Of a stretch of 64,000 bases of DNA, positions 35,695-46,391 are shown in pieces. A model generated the notes under the pieces. That model worked only from the letters and a program-made list of their open reading frames with translations, did not search any database and was not told where the DNA came from. The stretch is from contig NZ_JADOEL010000003.1 of the NCBI RefSeq assembly GCF_015645465.1, positions 310,001 through 374,000 on the forward strand. The letters are read 5' to 3'. Source of the DNA: Herminiimonas contaminans (lineage in GTDB: Bacteria; Pseudomonadota; Gammaproteobacteria; Burkholderiales; Burkholderiaceae_D). A program made the position numbers and the translations under genes. Position 1 is the stretch's first letter. Every line of letters begins with the position of its first letter.

Positions 35695-37473
35695 GTGGCA
35701 GCAATCAAAACCAGCATTCCGTCACGTCACTTTGACGCCATCATTGTCGGTGCCGGCGGTTCCGGCATGCGCGCATCGTTGCAACTTGCAGAAGCAGGTC
35801 TGAACGTCGCAGTCTTGTCCAAGGTATTCCCGACCCGTTCGCATACGGTTGCTGCCCAGGGCGGTATCGGTGCTTCACTCGGCAATATGGCGGAAGACAA
35901 TTGGTACTGGCATATGTTCGATACCGTCAAAGGTTCGGACTACCTGGGCGACCAGGATGCTATCGAATTCATGTGCCGCGAAGCGCCGAAAGTCGTCTAC
36001 GAGCTGGAACACTTCGGCATGCCTTTTGATCGCAACTCCGACGGTACGATTTACCAGCGTCCGTTTGGCGGTCATACCGCAAATTTCGGTGAAAAGCCGG
36101 TGCAACGTGCATGCGCGGCGGCGGATCGTACCGGTCACGCCTTGCTGCATACGCTGTACCAGCGCAATGTGCGCGCCCGTACCCATTTCTTTGTTGAATG
36201 GATGGCGATCGACCTGATGCGTGATGCGGATGGTGATGTGATCGGTGTCGTCGCACTGGAAATGGAAACCGGCGACGTCATGATGCTGGAAGCCAAAACT
36301 ACTTTGTTTGCGACCGGCGGTGCAGGGCGCATCTGGGCTGCTTCGACCAATGCCTTCATCAACACCGGCGACGGCATGGGCATGGCAGCACGCGCTGGCC
36401 TGCCACTGGAAGATATGGAATTTTGGCAGTTCCACCCGACCGGCGTGGCTGGTGCAGGTGTGCTGATTACCGAAGGCGTGCGCGGTGAGGGCGGTATTCT
36501 GGTGAATAGCCAGGGCGAACGCTTCATGGAACGTTATGCGCCTACACTGAAAGATCTGGCGCCACGCGACTTCGTATCGCGCTCGATGGATCAGGAGATC
36601 AAGGAAGGCCGTGGCTGCGGTCCGCTCAAGGATCACGTGATGCTGGACCTGCGTCACATCGGTGCTGAAACCATCCAGAAGCGCTTGCCATCGATCCTGG
36701 AAATCGCGCACAAGTTTGCGAACGTTGACGCGACGCGTGAGCCGATTCCCGTCGTGCCTACTATCCATTACCAAATGGGCGGCATTCCAACCAATATCCA
36801 TGGCCAGGTCGTGGTGCCGAAAGATGGCAACCCTAATCACGTGGTCAATGGCCTGTACGCGATCGGTGAGTGCGCTTGCGTCTCGGTACACGGTGCGAAC
36901 CGTCTGGGTACCAACTCCTTGCTCGATCTGGTGGTATTCGGTCGCGCTGCGGGTAACCACATCGTGCAGAGCAATTTGAAGAGCCGTTCGCACAAGCCTT
37001 TGCCAGCTGATGCAGCTGATCAGGCACTGTCGCGTTTGTCACGCCTGGAGAACAACACCGGTGGCGAACGTGTACAAGACGTGGCGAACGATATTCGCTC
37101 GACCATGCAACAGTATTGCGGCGTGTTCCGTACGGATGAATTGCTGCAAACCGGCTACAAGAAAATCATGGAACTGGATGAGCGTCGCAAGCACGTCTCG
37201 TTCAAGGACAAATCACGTGTCTTCAATACGGCACGTATCGAAGCACTGGAGCTGGATAACCTGATTGAAACTGCCAAGGCGACCATCACCTCGGCAGCTG
37301 CACGCAAGGAATCACGTGGTGCGCATGCGCATCGTGATTTCGAGAAGCGTGACGATGAAAACTGGATGAAGCACTCGCTGTTTTATTCCGAAGGCAATCG
37401 ACTGGACTACAAGCCGGTGGTGACCAAGCCGCTGACGGTAGACACCTTCAAGCCTAAACCACGTACTTTCTAA
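35695..37473 (+). CDS. sdhA: Succinate dehydrogenase flavoprotein subunit
   Basis: A 592-residue flavoprotein oxidising succinate to fumarate. GTG 35695 is used because it lies two bases after the sdhD stop with GGAGAG upstream, and gives the family N-terminus before the dinucleotide fold ([20 protein letters not shown]). The FAD-linking His lies in [16 protein letters not shown]. Active-site blocks include QFHPTG and the [20 protein letters not shown] end. An upstream frame open to 35479 lies within sdhD and is not used. It is followed 11 bases later by sdhB. Confidence 0.97.
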   Translation: MAAIKTSIPSRHFDAIIVGAGGSGMRASLQLAEAGLNVAVLSKVFPTRSHTVAAQGGIGASLGNMAEDNWYWHMFDTVKGSDYLGDQDAIEFMCREAPKVVYELEHFGMPFDRNSDGTIYQRPFGGHTANFGEKPVQRACAAADRTGHALLHTLYQRNVRARTHFFVEWMAIDLMRDADGDVIGVVALEMETGDVMMLEAKTTLFATGGAGRIWAASTNAFINTGDGMGMAARAGLPLEDMEFWQFHPTGVAGAGVLITEGVRGEGGILVNSQGERFMERYAPTLKDLAPRDFVSRSMDQEIKEGRGCGPLKDHVMLDLRHIGAETIQKRLPSILEIAHKFANVDATREPIPVVPTIHYQMGGIPTNIHGQVVVPKDGNPNHVVNGLYAIGECACVSVHGANRLGTNSLLDLVVFGRAAGNHIVQSNLKSRSHKPLPADAADQALSRLSRLENNTGGERVQDVANDIRSTMQQYCGVFRTDELLQTGYKKIMELDERRKHVSFKDKSRVFNTARIEALELDNLIETAKATITSAAARKESRGAHAHRDFEKRDDENWMKHSLFYSEGNRLDYKPVVTKPLTVDTFKPKPRTF

Positions 37474-37484
37474 AAGGTCAGAAC

Positions 37485-38195
37485 ATGGCACGGACTCTCA
37501 GATTACAGATTTACCGCTATGATCCTGACAAGGATGCAAAGCCGTACATGCAGGATGTGACGGTAGAATTGCATGATCATGACAAGATGCTGCTGGATGC
37601 CTTGCAGCGCATCAAGGCGACCGTCGATGACTCGCTGGCCCTGCGTCGTTCCTGCCGTGAAGGCGTGTGCGGCTCGGACGCGATGAACATCAACGGCAAG
37701 AACGGCCTGGCTTGTACCACCAATTTGAATGAGTTGACCGAGCCTATCGTATTGCGTCCTTTGCCAGGTTTGCCGGTGATCCGCGACCTGATCGTGGACA
37801 TGACGCAATTCTTTAAACAATACGATTCCATCAAACCGTTCCTGATTAACGATACAATCCCGCCTGAGAAGGAACGTTTGCAGACTCCTGCCGAACGCGA
37901 AGAGCTCGATGGCCTGTATGAGTGTATCCTGTGCGCCTGCTGCTCGACTTCGTGCCCGTCATTCTGGTGGAATCCTGATAAATTCGTCGGTCCGGCCGGT
38001 TTGTTGCAGGCCTACCGTTTCATAGCGGATAGCCGCGATGAAGCCACTGGTGCACGTCTGGATAATCTGGAAGATCCATACAGATTGTTCAGATGTCATA
38101 CAATTATGAATTGCGTGGATGTTTGTCCCAAGGGTTTGAACCCGACCCGCGCAATCGGCAAAATCAAGGAACTGATGGTGCGCAGGGCTGTATAG
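37485..38195 (+). CDS. sdhB: Succinate dehydrogenase iron-sulfur subunit
   Basis: A 236-residue electron-transfer subunit. The [2Fe-2S] ligands are in SCREGVCGSDAMNINGKNG and the following LAC; the [4Fe-4S] and [3Fe-4S] ligands are in CILCACCSTSCPSFWW and CHTIMNCVDVCPKGLNP. It passes electrons from SdhA to ubiquinone in the membrane part. The gene lies in the sdhCDAB operon, with sdhE 94 bases downstream. Confidence 0.97.
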   Translation: MARTLRLQIYRYDPDKDAKPYMQDVTVELHDHDKMLLDALQRIKATVDDSLALRRSCREGVCGSDAMNINGKNGLACTTNLNELTEPIVLRPLPGLPVIRDLIVDMTQFFKQYDSIKPFLINDTIPPEKERLQTPAEREELDGLYECILCACCSTSCPSFWWNPDKFVGPAGLLQAYRFIADSRDEATGARLDNLEDPYRLFRCHTIMNCVDVCPKGLNPTRAIGKIKELMVRRAV

Positions 38196-38289
38196 TGCGC
38201 AATTCGACGAAACGCAGCGCGTTAGTCGCTGTGTTTCTTACGCCAGCAGATGACGTGGAAGTAGTATTGAACAGGTTAAGTGAGTATCC

Positions 38290-38559
38290 ATGTCGATAAC
38301 CCACCAAGCTGATCCGGTAAAACGAGCGCGCCTGCGCTGGCGCGGTCGTCGTGGTTTGCTGGAAAATGATTTATTGCTGACGCGTTTCCTCGATCAACAC
38401 GAAGAAACGCTGACGGATGAAGAAGTCGAGGCTTTTTCCATATTGCTGGAATTGCCCGACAATGAATTGCTGAATTTGCTATTGGCACGCAATGAACCGG
38501 AAGGTGAGGCTGATGTGCCCCATGTCCATGCGTTGCTGATTAGATTGCGCGCGATTTAA
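38290..38559 (+). CDS. sdhE: Succinate dehydrogenase flavin-linking factor
   Basis: An 89-residue helical protein that aids covalent FAD attachment to SdhA. The family RGxxE motif is present (RRGLLENDLLL, residues about 20-30), followed by EVEAFSILLELPDNELLNLL. Its position between sdhB and gltA is the usual one in Burkholderiales. Confidence 0.93.
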   Translation: MSITHQADPVKRARLRWRGRRGLLENDLLLTRFLDQHEETLTDEEVEAFSILLELPDNELLNLLLARNEPEGEADVPHVHALLIRLRAI

Positions 38560-38636
38560 AGCGTGCTGTATGACCGGTTTTTTAATTTTGCGATTTATTC
38601 TTAAATCGACTCACCTCGTTATTAGAAGGAAGAGCC

Positions 38637-39947
38637 ATGCCCCACTCCCAATCTGACACCAAAGCCACACTGTCGTTTTCTGACGGTTCGCCATCAGTGG
38701 AGTTGCCGATTTATAAGGGTTCCATAGGCCCTGACGTAATCGACATCCGTAAACTCTACGGTGCCAGTGGTAAATTCACCTACGATCCAGGCTTTATGTC
38801 TACCGCAGCGTGTGATTCGACCATCACTTACATCGATGGCGATAAAGGCGAACTGCTGTATCGCGGTTACCCGATTGAGCAGTTGGCGGTAAAGTGCGAC
38901 TTCCTTGAAACTTGCTACCTCTTGCTCAAAGGCGAATTGCCGAATGCAGAGCAAAAGAAAACCTTCGTCAGCACCGTGACCAAGCACACGATGTTGCATG
39001 AACAAATGCAATTCTTCTTCCGTGGCTTCCGTCGCGACGCGCACCCGATGTCGGTACTGGTTGGTACCGTCGGCGCGCTGGCTTCGTTCTACCATGACTC
39101 GCTGGACATCACTGACGCGCACCATCGTGAAGTATCGGCTATCCGCCTGATCGCGAAGATGCCTACGCTGGTCGCCATGTCGTACAAATACTCGGTAGGC
39201 CAGCCTTTCGTCTACCCGCGCAATGACCTGTCGTACAGCGCGAACTTCATGCACATGATGTTCTCGACACCTAGCGAAGAATACAAAATCAGCGACGTCC
39301 TGGTACGCGCGTTGGATCGTATCCTGATCCTGCACGCAGACCATGAGCAAAACGCGTCGACTTCGACCGTGCGTCTGTCGGGTTCCAGTGGTGCCAATCC
39401 GTTCGCCTGTATCGCTGCCGGTATCGCCTGTTTGTGGGGCCCTGCCCACGGTGGTGCGAATGAAGCTGCATTGAACATGCTGAAAGAAATCGGTACCGTC
39501 GACAAGATTCCTGAATTCATCGCTAAGGTGAAAGACAAGAATTCCGGCGTCAAACTGATGGGCTTCGGTCACCGTGTTTACAAAAACTTCGACCCACGCG
39601 CCAAACTGATGCGTGAAACCTGCCATGAAGTGCTGGAAGAACTGGGCTTGCATGACGACCCATTGTTCAAACTGGCGATGGCCCTGGAAAAAGTGGCGCT
39701 GGAAGACGAATACTTCGTATCGCGCAAACTGTACCCGAACGTCGATTTCTACTCGGGCATCGTGCAATCCGCACTGGGTATCCCGGTCTCGCTGTTCACC
39801 GGTATCTTCGCGATGGCGCGTACCGTTGGCTGGGTTGCCCAGTGGAACGAAATGATCTCGGATCCGGAACAAAAAATCGGCCGTCCACGTCAATTGTTCA
39901 TCGGTGAAAAGCAACGCGACGTGCCAGACTTGGCAAAGCGTCCATAA
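38637..39947 (+). CDS. gltA: Citrate synthase (type II)
   Basis: A 436-residue enzyme joining acetyl-CoA and oxaloacetate. The first catalytic His is in [16 protein letters not shown], the second in [15 protein letters not shown], and the Asp in NVDFYSGIV. The N-terminal beta domain and the length mark the hexameric, NADH-sensitive type II enzyme of Gram-negatives. GGAAGAG lies upstream of the ATG. A hairpin follows the stop. Confidence 0.97.
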   Translation: MPHSQSDTKATLSFSDGSPSVELPIYKGSIGPDVIDIRKLYGASGKFTYDPGFMSTAACDSTITYIDGDKGELLYRGYPIEQLAVKCDFLETCYLLLKGELPNAEQKKTFVSTVTKHTMLHEQMQFFFRGFRRDAHPMSVLVGTVGALASFYHDSLDITDAHHREVSAIRLIAKMPTLVAMSYKYSVGQPFVYPRNDLSYSANFMHMMFSTPSEEYKISDVLVRALDRILILHADHEQNASTSTVRLSGSSGANPFACIAAGIACLWGPAHGGANEAALNMLKEIGTVDKIPEFIAKVKDKNSGVKLMGFGHRVYKNFDPRAKLMRETCHEVLEELGLHDDPLFKLAMALEKVALEDEYFVSRKLYPNVDFYSGIVQSALGIPVSLFTGIFAMARTVGWVAQWNEMISDPEQKIGRPRQLFIGEKQRDVPDLAKRP

Positions 39948-39958
39948 TCATCGCTAAA

Positions 39959-39992
39959 GGCAAAAAGTGAGTCAGGAGATTCACTTTTTGCC
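39959..39992 (+). terminator. Putative terminator after gltA
   Basis: GGCAAAAAGTGA and TCACTTTTTGCC form a 12-bp stem around a ten-base loop. The T-run is inside the stem rather than after it, with AAATTGTTTTAT following, so efficiency is uncertain. It would separate gltA from odhA. Confidence 0.55.
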
Positions 39993-40159
39993 AAATTGTT
40001 TTATGTTATTCTGATGTCACAAAATTGAGTTAAGTTACAGCTATAGATTAAAGAGTCCTTCCCCACAACTTGATGTGCAATCCGCTAACCGGTCAGGCCG
40101 TGTCGCGGAAGGTTAAATTAACCCGCTAATCTCGCGAAACGCGAAGAAAGGTGAGCAAG

Positions 40160-43018
40160 ATGATGCAACAGTCCCAATCCAATTCTTATCTGTTTGGAGG
40201 GAACGCACCGTACGTTGAAGAACTGTACGAGGCTTACCTCGACAACCCAGGCTCCGTACCAGACAACTGGCGCGCGTATTTCGACGCCATGCAGCATGTG
40301 CCTGCCGTCGATGGTTCAGCCAAACCTGACGTCGCTCACGCGTCCGTCATCGCTTCTTTTGCCGAACGTGCCAAACATGGCCCGATCCGCACCGTTACCG
40401 CTTCCGAAGATGTCGAAATGGGACGCAAACGCGTCGCCGTTACGCAGCTGATTGCCGCCTATCGCGTGCTCGGTAATAACTGGGCCAACCTCGATCCGCT
40501 GCAACGCCAGGAACGTCCGCCTATCCCGCAACTGGAGCCTAGCTTCTATGGTTTTACCGATGCGGATATGGATATCGTTTTCAATATCAGCAATACCCAT
40601 TTCGGTAGTGAAACATCGTCGCTGCGCGATTTGCTCAACGCCTTGCGTGACACCTATTGCCGTTCCATCGGTCCTGAGTTCATGTACATCAGTGACCCGG
40701 TGCAAAAGCTGTGGTTGCAGGAACGTTTTGAATCGGTACGCTCGACCCCGACTTTTTCCAGCGAAAAGAAAAAACACATCCTTGAGCGCCTGACTGCAGC
40801 TGAAGGCCTGGAGCGCTATCTGCACACCAAATACGTGGGCCAGAAACGCTTCTCGCTGGAAGGCAGCGAAAGCTTTATCGCGGCACTGGATGAAGTCATC
40901 CAGCGCGGTGGCGAAAAAGGTGTGCAGGAAATCGTGATCGGTATGGCGCATCGCGGCCGTCTGAACGTCTTGGTTAACACCCTGGGCAAAATGCCGCAGG
41001 AATTGTTTGCCGAATTCGAAGGTCGTCATGGCGACGACTTGCCATCCGGCGACGTCAAATACCACCAAGGCTTCTCATCCGACATCAGCACACCAGGCGG
41101 TCCTATCCACCTGTCGCTGGCGTTTAACCCGTCACATCTGGAAATCGTTAATCCGGTGGTCGAAGGTTCGGTGCGCGCACGTATCGAACGTCGCGGCCAG
41201 AACGATCCGTCGCAACAAGTACTGCCTATCCTGATTCACGGCGATGCCGCGTTTGCCGGGCAGGGCGTCATCATGGAAACGCTGAACCTGGCGCAGACCC
41301 GTGGGTATGGCACCGGTGGTACCGTGCACATCATCATCAATAACCAGATCGGTTTCACCACTTCGGATCCGCGTGATTCACGCTCCACGCTGTATTGCAC
41401 CGACGTGTCGAAGATGATTGAAGCGCCGGTGATCCACGTCAATGGCGACGATCCGGAAGCCGTTGTTTTTGCTGCGCAACTGGCACTCGACTACCGCCTC
41501 GAATTCCGCAAGGACATCGTGGTTGATATTGTTTGCTACCGCAAACTGGGCCACAACGAGCAAGACACCCCGGCCTTGACGCAACCCTTGATGTACAAAA
41601 AGATTGCCGCCCATCCAGGCACACGCAAACTCTACGCCGACAAATTGCTGACACAAGGCACCATAGCTGCTGATGATGGCGATGCGATGGTCAAGGAATA
41701 TCGCGATGCGATGGATGCTGGTAAGCACACAGTCGATCCTGTTATTTCCAACTTCAAGAGCAAGTATGCGGTTGACTGGATGCCTTTCCTCAACCGCAAA
41801 TGGACCGATGCTGCCGATACAGCAGTGCCGATTACTGAGCTGAAGCGCCTGGCGGAACGTATCACGACCTTGCCGGAGAATTTCAAGGTTCATCCGCTGG
41901 TAGAGAAAGTACTGAACGACCGTGCAGCGATGGGGCGTGGCGAAATGAATCTGGATTGGGGCATGGGCGAGCATCTGGCTTATGCGTCGCTGGTCAGCTC
42001 CGGTTACGCAGTGCGCCTGACTGGTCAGGATTCTGGTCGCGGTACCTTTGTGCATCGTCACGCAGTCCTGCATGATCAAAACCGTGAACGTTGGGATGCA
42101 GGTACCTATGTGCCGCTGCAAAACGTCTCCGACCAGCAGGCCTGGTTCCGTGTCATCGATTCCGTACTGTCGGAAGAAGCAGTACTGGCCTATGAATACG
42201 GTTACTCGACTGCAGAACCCAATACCCTGGTGATCTGGGAAGCGCAGTTCGGTGACTTCGTCAACGGCGCGCAAGTCGTGATCGACCAATTTATCAGTTC
42301 CGGCGAAGTGAAGTGGGGGCGTGCTTCTGGCCTGGTCATGATGCTGCCGCACGGATACGAAGGACAGGGACCGGAGCACTCATCTGCTCGTCCTGAACGC
42401 TTCCTGCAACTGTGCGCGGACAACAATATGCAAGTGGTGCAACCAACTACTGCGGCGCAGATCTTCCATCTGCTGCGTCGTCAGATGATACGTTTGTTCC
42501 GCAAGCCATTGGTTATCCTGACACCGAAGTCGCTGTTGCGTAACAAGGATGCCGGATCGCCACTGAGCGAATTGGCTAAAGGTTCGTTCCAGACCGTGAT
42601 CGGTGAAGTGGATGACAAGATCGATGCGAAAAAAGTGAAGCGCGTAATTGCCTGCTCAGGTCGTGTCTACTACGACCTGATCGCAGCACGTAAAGAGCGT
42701 GGTCAGAATGACGTCGCGATTATCCGTATCGAACAACTGTATCCATTCCCGCACAAGGCCTTTGCGGCTGAACTCAAGAAATTCCCGAATTTCGCCGAGT
42801 TGGTATGGGCGCAGGATGAGCCGCAGAACCAGGGCGCATGGTTCCAGATTCAACACAATATTCTGGAAAACATGGCGGATGGACAGAAGCTGGCATATGC
42901 CGGTCGTCCAGCCAGCGCATCGCCTGCGGTCGGTTATTACGACAAGCATTACGCGCAGCAAAAAGCATTGATAGATGCGGCTTTTGCCAAATTAAAAGGT
43001 TTCGTACAAACGAAATAA
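40160..43018 (+). CDS. sucA: 2-oxoglutarate dehydrogenase E1 component
   Basis: A 952-residue thiamine-diphosphate enzyme that decarboxylates 2-oxoglutarate and loads the E2 lipoyl group. ATG 40160 (MMQQSQSNSYLFGG) has AAGGTGAG just upstream; a GTG at 40151 is the longer alternative, and an ATG follows at 40163. The N-terminal E2-binding part (YVEELYEAYLDNPGSVPDNW), the AHRGRLNVLVNTLGK block and the ThDP motif GDAAFAGQGVIMETLN to IIINNQIGFTTS are all present. Its leader of about 165 bases is separate from gltA, suggesting an own promoter. Followed 60 bp later by the E2 gene. Confidence 0.97.
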   Translation: MMQQSQSNSYLFGGNAPYVEELYEAYLDNPGSVPDNWRAYFDAMQHVPAVDGSAKPDVAHASVIASFAERAKHGPIRTVTASEDVEMGRKRVAVTQLIAAYRVLGNNWANLDPLQRQERPPIPQLEPSFYGFTDADMDIVFNISNTHFGSETSSLRDLLNALRDTYCRSIGPEFMYISDPVQKLWLQERFESVRSTPTFSSEKKKHILERLTAAEGLERYLHTKYVGQKRFSLEGSESFIAALDEVIQRGGEKGVQEIVIGMAHRGRLNVLVNTLGKMPQELFAEFEGRHGDDLPSGDVKYHQGFSSDISTPGGPIHLSLAFNPSHLEIVNPVVEGSVRARIERRGQNDPSQQVLPILIHGDAAFAGQGVIMETLNLAQTRGYGTGGTVHIIINNQIGFTTSDPRDSRSTLYCTDVSKMIEAPVIHVNGDDPEAVVFAAQLALDYRLEFRKDIVVDIVCYRKLGHNEQDTPALTQPLMYKKIAAHPGTRKLYADKLLTQGTIAADDGDAMVKEYRDAMDAGKHTVDPVISNFKSKYAVDWMPFLNRKWTDAADTAVPITELKRLAERITTLPENFKVHPLVEKVLNDRAAMGRGEMNLDWGMGEHLAYASLVSSGYAVRLTGQDSGRGTFVHRHAVLHDQNRERWDAGTYVPLQNVSDQQAWFRVIDSVLSEEAVLAYEYGYSTAEPNTLVIWEAQFGDFVNGAQVVIDQFISSGEVKWGRASGLVMMLPHGYEGQGPEHSSARPERFLQLCADNNMQVVQPTTAAQIFHLLRRQMIRLFRKPLVILTPKSLLRNKDAGSPLSELAKGSFQTVIGEVDDKIDAKKVKRVIACSGRVYYDLIAARKERGQNDVAIIRIEQLYPFPHKAFAAELKKFPNFAELVWAQDEPQNQGAWFQIQHNILENMADGQKLAYAGRPASASPAVGYYDKHYAQQKALIDAAFAKLKGFVQTK

Positions 43019-43078
43019 AGACCCTGCGGCACCCCAAAGACTGGGGTGTCGTACGAACAACCCGAAACGGAGAGTTAA

Positions 43079-44350
43079 ATGGCAATTCTTGAGGTGAAAG
43101 TTCCGCAATTGTCGGAATCAGTTGCAGAGGCTACCCTGCTGCAATGGCATAAAAAGGTGGGTGACACTGTTGCCCGTGACGAAAACCTGATCGACATCGA
43201 AACCGATAAAGTCGTGCTGGAACTGCCGGCACCTGACGCGGGCGTGATTACGCAAATCGTGCGTGCTGACAACAGCACCGTGGTTGCCGGCGAAGTCATC
43301 GCACTGATCGATACCGATTTGTCGGCGGTCGCAATTCCGGCAGCAGTCGCGCCACTGGCCGCGGCCACGCCTGCAAGCGCACCGGCGCCAGCGGCGAGTG
43401 CGCCTGCTGCGGCGTCCAACAGCGCTGCGGGTATTGCGATGCCGGCGGCTGCAAAAATGCTGGCAGAAAACAATTTGTCCGCCAGCGATGTTGCAGGCAG
43501 CGGCAAGGATGGTCGTGTCACCAAGGGTGATGTGATCAACCAGCTCGCCCAGCCAGCAACTGCTCCGGCACCGGCAGCTCCAGCCGTAGCCGCGAAACCG
43601 GCTCTGCAGCAAGTCGCCGCACCGGCTGCACCGTCTGCCGCACTGGCGAATCGTCCGGAAGAGCGCGTGCCTATGAGCCGCCTGCGCGCACGTATCGCCG
43701 AGCGTCTGCTGCAATCGCAATCGAGCAATGCCATCTTGACGACCTTCAATGAAGTCAACATGCAGCCAGTGATCGATCTGCGTACCAAGTACAAAGATAA
43801 GTTCGAAAAAGAACATGGCGTCAAACTCGGCTTCATGTCTTTCTTCGTCAAGGCTGCAGTAGCGGCATTGAAAAAATATCCGATCATCAACGCGTCGGTC
43901 GATGGCAATGACATCGTCTATCACGGTTACTTCGATATCGGTATCGCAGTCGGTTCACCACGCGGTCTGGTGGTGCCTATCCTGCGCGATGCAGATCAAA
44001 TGTCGATCGCCGAGATCGAAAAGAAAATCGGTGAATTCGGTAACAAGGCGAAGGACGGCAAGCTGACACTGGACGATCTGACCGGTGGTACTTTCTCGAT
44101 TTCGAACGGCGGTATCTTCGGCTCCATGCTGTCGACTCCTATCATCAACCCACCGCAATCTGCGATCCTCGGCATCCACGCAACGAAAGAACGTGCAGTG
44201 GTTGAAAACGGCCAGATCGTGATACGCCCGATGAACTATCTGGCGATGTCCTATGACCATCGCATCATCGATGGCCGTGAAGCGGTGCTGGGCCTGGTAG
44301 CGATGAAGGAAGCATTGGAAGATCCTGCGCGTCTGCTGCTGGACCTCTGA
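43079..44350 (+). CDS. sucB: Dihydrolipoamide succinyltransferase (E2 of 2-oxoglutarate dehydrogenase)
   Basis: A 423-residue core subunit. One lipoyl domain (residues about 1-78) has the lipoylated Lys in [12 protein letters not shown] (about residue 43). A long Ala/Pro linker follows, then the E3-binding domain ([31 protein letters not shown]), a second Ala/Pro linker and the catalytic domain with the His motif [14 protein letters not shown] single lipoyl domain is usual for OGDH E2. It is followed by a terminator-like hairpin. Confidence 0.97.
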   Translation: MAILEVKVPQLSESVAEATLLQWHKKVGDTVARDENLIDIETDKVVLELPAPDAGVITQIVRADNSTVVAGEVIALIDTDLSAVAIPAAVAPLAAATPASAPAPAASAPAAASNSAAGIAMPAAAKMLAENNLSASDVAGSGKDGRVTKGDVINQLAQPATAPAPAAPAVAAKPALQQVAAPAAPSAALANRPEERVPMSRLRARIAERLLQSQSSNAILTTFNEVNMQPVIDLRTKYKDKFEKEHGVKLGFMSFFVKAAVAALKKYPIINASVDGNDIVYHGYFDIGIAVGSPRGLVVPILRDADQMSIAEIEKKIGEFGNKAKDGKLTLDDLTGGTFSISNGGIFGSMLSTPIINPPQSAILGIHATKERAVVENGQIVIRPMNYLAMSYDHRIIDGREAVLGLVAMKEALEDPARLLLDL

Positions 44351-44364
44351 TATTTGACCAAATG

Positions 44365-44409
44365 AAAAGACACAAAGGCCCAGGTATATGGATGCCTTTG
44401 TGTCTTTTT
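44365..44409 (+). terminator. Strong hairpin between sucB and lpdA
   Basis: AAAAGACACAAAGGC (44365-44379) and GCCTTTGTGTCTTTT form a perfect 15-bp inverted repeat, loop of 14 bases, with T-run at the end. It has terminator character on both strands and would cut the lpdA message off from sucAB, or let a fraction read through. Confidence 0.85.
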
Positions 44410-44427
44410 CTTTAATGGGGTAAAGAT

Positions 44428-45855
44428 ATGTCGAAGAATTTTGATGTGGTAGTAATCGGCGCCGGTCCTGGCGGTTATGTCGCAGCGATACGTGCAGCGC
44501 AGCTAGGTTTCACGGTCGCTTGTATCGACGAATGGAAAAACGAAAAGGGCGGCCCTGCGCCTGGTGGCACATGTACCAATGTAGGTTGCATACCATCGAA
44601 AGCGATGCTGCAATCGTCGGAAAATTATGATCATGCAGGTCATGCGTTTGCCGATCACGGGATCGAAGTCAAAGGTTTGTCGCTCAACGTCAAGAAGATG
44701 GTGGCGCGTAAGGATAGCGTTGTTAAACAAAACAATGACGGCATCCTGTACCTGTTTAAAAAGAACAAGGTTACCTTCTTCCATGGTCGTGGTTCTTTCG
44801 TGAAAGCCGCAGACGGCGGACATGAAATCAAGATCGCAGGTGCGACGGAAGAAAATATTTTTGCCAAGCATGTGGTGGTGGCAACCGGTTCCAATCCACG
44901 TGCCTTGCCAGGTGCGGCATTCGATGAAAAACTGATTCTGTCGAATACCGGTGCGTTGGCAATCACTGATGTGCCTAAGCGTCTGGGCGTGATCGGTGCC
45001 GGTGTCATCGGACTGGAAATGGGCAGCGTCTGGCGTCGCCTGGGTTCCGAAGTGACGGTACTGGAAGCATTGCCAGCTTTCCTCGGTGCAGTCGATGACG
45101 CAGTTGCCAAAGAAGCGTTCAAACAATTCACCAAGCAAGGCCTGGCCATCAGTCTCGGTGTGCAGATCGGTGCGATCACTGCGGGCAAGAACGACGTCAC
45201 GGTTAATTACGTTGACGACAAAGGTGCGGCGCAGAAGGCTGTGTTTGACAAGCTGATCGTCTCGATCGGTCGTGTGCCTAACACCATCGGTCTGAATGCA
45301 GAAGCAGTCGGCCTGAAGCTGGATGAACGCGGCTTCATCGCGGTTGATGCTGATTGCAAAACCAGCTTGCCGAATGTGTGGGCAGTCGGTGACGTGGTGC
45401 GTGGTCCTATGCTGGCGCACAAATCGGAAGAAGAGGGCGTCGCGGTCGCTGAACGCATCGCTGGTCAGCACGGCCATGTCAATTTCAACACCATTCCATG
45501 GGTGATTTATACTTCTCCTGAGATTGCGTGGGTAGGCAAGACTGAGCAGCAACTGAAAGCAGAAAAAATTGCTTACAAATCCGGCTCTTTCCCTTTCCTC
45601 GCTAACGGTCGTGCCCGCGCCCTCGGTGATACCACTGGTTTCGTGAAATTCCTGGCTGATGCCAAGACCGATGAAATCCTCGGTGTACACATCATCGGCG
45701 CGATGGCTTCGGAACTGATTTCAGAAGCTGTGGTCGCAATGGAGTTCCGTGCATCTTCTGAAGACATCGCGCGGATCTGTCATGCACACCCATCGTTGTC
45801 GGAAGCTGTCAAAGAGGCAGCGCTGGCGGTCGATGGCCGGGCCCTGAACTTTTAG
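44428..45855 (+). CDS. lpdA: Dihydrolipoyl dehydrogenase (E3)
   Basis: A 475-residue flavoenzyme that reoxidises the lipoyl groups of 2-oxo acid dehydrogenases. It has the FAD motif [20 protein letters not shown], the redox disulfide in [13 protein letters not shown], the NAD fold [20 protein letters not shown] and the C-terminal catalytic CHAHPSLSE. It completes the OGDH genes and may also serve pyruvate dehydrogenase or glycine cleavage. It lies 18 bp after the hairpin end; the GGGGTAAAG upstream is a fair ribosome binding site. Confidence 0.97.
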   Translation: MSKNFDVVVIGAGPGGYVAAIRAAQLGFTVACIDEWKNEKGGPAPGGTCTNVGCIPSKAMLQSSENYDHAGHAFADHGIEVKGLSLNVKKMVARKDSVVKQNNDGILYLFKKNKVTFFHGRGSFVKAADGGHEIKIAGATEENIFAKHVVVATGSNPRALPGAAFDEKLILSNTGALAITDVPKRLGVIGAGVIGLEMGSVWRRLGSEVTVLEALPAFLGAVDDAVAKEAFKQFTKQGLAISLGVQIGAITAGKNDVTVNYVDDKGAAQKAVFDKLIVSIGRVPNTIGLNAEAVGLKLDERGFIAVDADCKTSLPNVWAVGDVVRGPMLAHKSEEEGVAVAERIAGQHGHVNFNTIPWVIYTSPEIAWVGKTEQQLKAEKIAYKSGSFPFLANGRARALGDTTGFVKFLADAKTDEILGVHIIGAMASELISEAVVAMEFRASSEDIARICHAHPSLSEAVKEAALAVDGRALNF

Positions 45856-45867
45856 GAGTATTTTTTA

Positions 45868-46275
45868 ATGCGATATGCCGCCTTGCTTTTGCCTTTGCTA
45901 CTGACCGCGTGTGCCACCAGCGGTAATGGAGATGGTCGCGTGTCAGTTGCGACCGCCTCCAACGGGCAAGAGTTTGGCGGTGCCAATTGTTCGGTGACCA
46001 CCAATTCCGGGAGCTGGAGTGTGTTGACGCCTGCTACTGTGCAATTGGGCAGTGCCAACGGTGAGTTGCGGATTATTTGCAATAAGCCGGGCTATCGCAC
46101 CACGGAATTGCGCTTGCCGCCCTATGCGCCAACTTCATCCGGTTCCCGTGTAGGTCTGGGTCTCGGTGGTGGTAGCGGTGCAGTTGGTATGGGTCTGGGC
46201 TTTAGTGTGCCGATCAGCTCCGGTGGCGGCGGTTATTATCCGCCTCGTGTCGTGGTTAATATGGCGCCGCAGTAA
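45868..46275 (+). CDS. Small lipoprotein, Gly-rich C-terminus
   Basis: A 135-residue protein with a lipoprotein signal: MRYAALLLPLLLTACATSG has the lipobox LTAC, so Cys15 would be lipidated. The middle (NCSVTTNSGSWSVLTPATVQ; ELRIICNKPGYRTTELRL) resembles a PEGA-like beta fold with two Cys that could pair. The C-terminal 50 residues are Gly/Ser-rich. It lies 12 bp after lpdA with its own AGGAG. A surface or periplasmic role is probable; function not recognised. Confidence 0.75.
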   Translation: MRYAALLLPLLLTACATSGNGDGRVSVATASNGQEFGGANCSVTTNSGSWSVLTPATVQLGSANGELRIICNKPGYRTTELRLPPYAPTSSGSRVGLGLGGGSGAVGMGLGFSVPISSGGGGYYPPRVVVNMAPQ

Positions 46276-46309
46276 AGATCATTCTGCCGCCAGTATGGTG
46301 CAGAGACAG

Positions 46310-46339
46310 ATGGGCGAGCAATGACTCGCCCATTTTTTT
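46310..46339 (+). terminator. Rho-independent terminator after the lipoprotein gene
   Basis: ATGGGCGAG and CTCGCCCAT pair around a six-base loop (CAATGA), followed by six T. It ends the lpdA-lipoprotein unit. Confidence 0.9.
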
Positions 46340-46391
46340 CTGCAAGTATCAGCCCGCTGGATAGCGAAAATACAGACTGGATTTTAGCCGC

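Noticed and set aside
38694-39914. A 406-residue minus-strand frame opposite gltA
   Set aside because: Shadow of citrate synthase codons; no ribosome binding site or motif.
44503-45690. A 395-residue minus-strand frame opposite lpdA
   Set aside because: Antisense to the E3 gene with no recognisable domain; a composition artefact.
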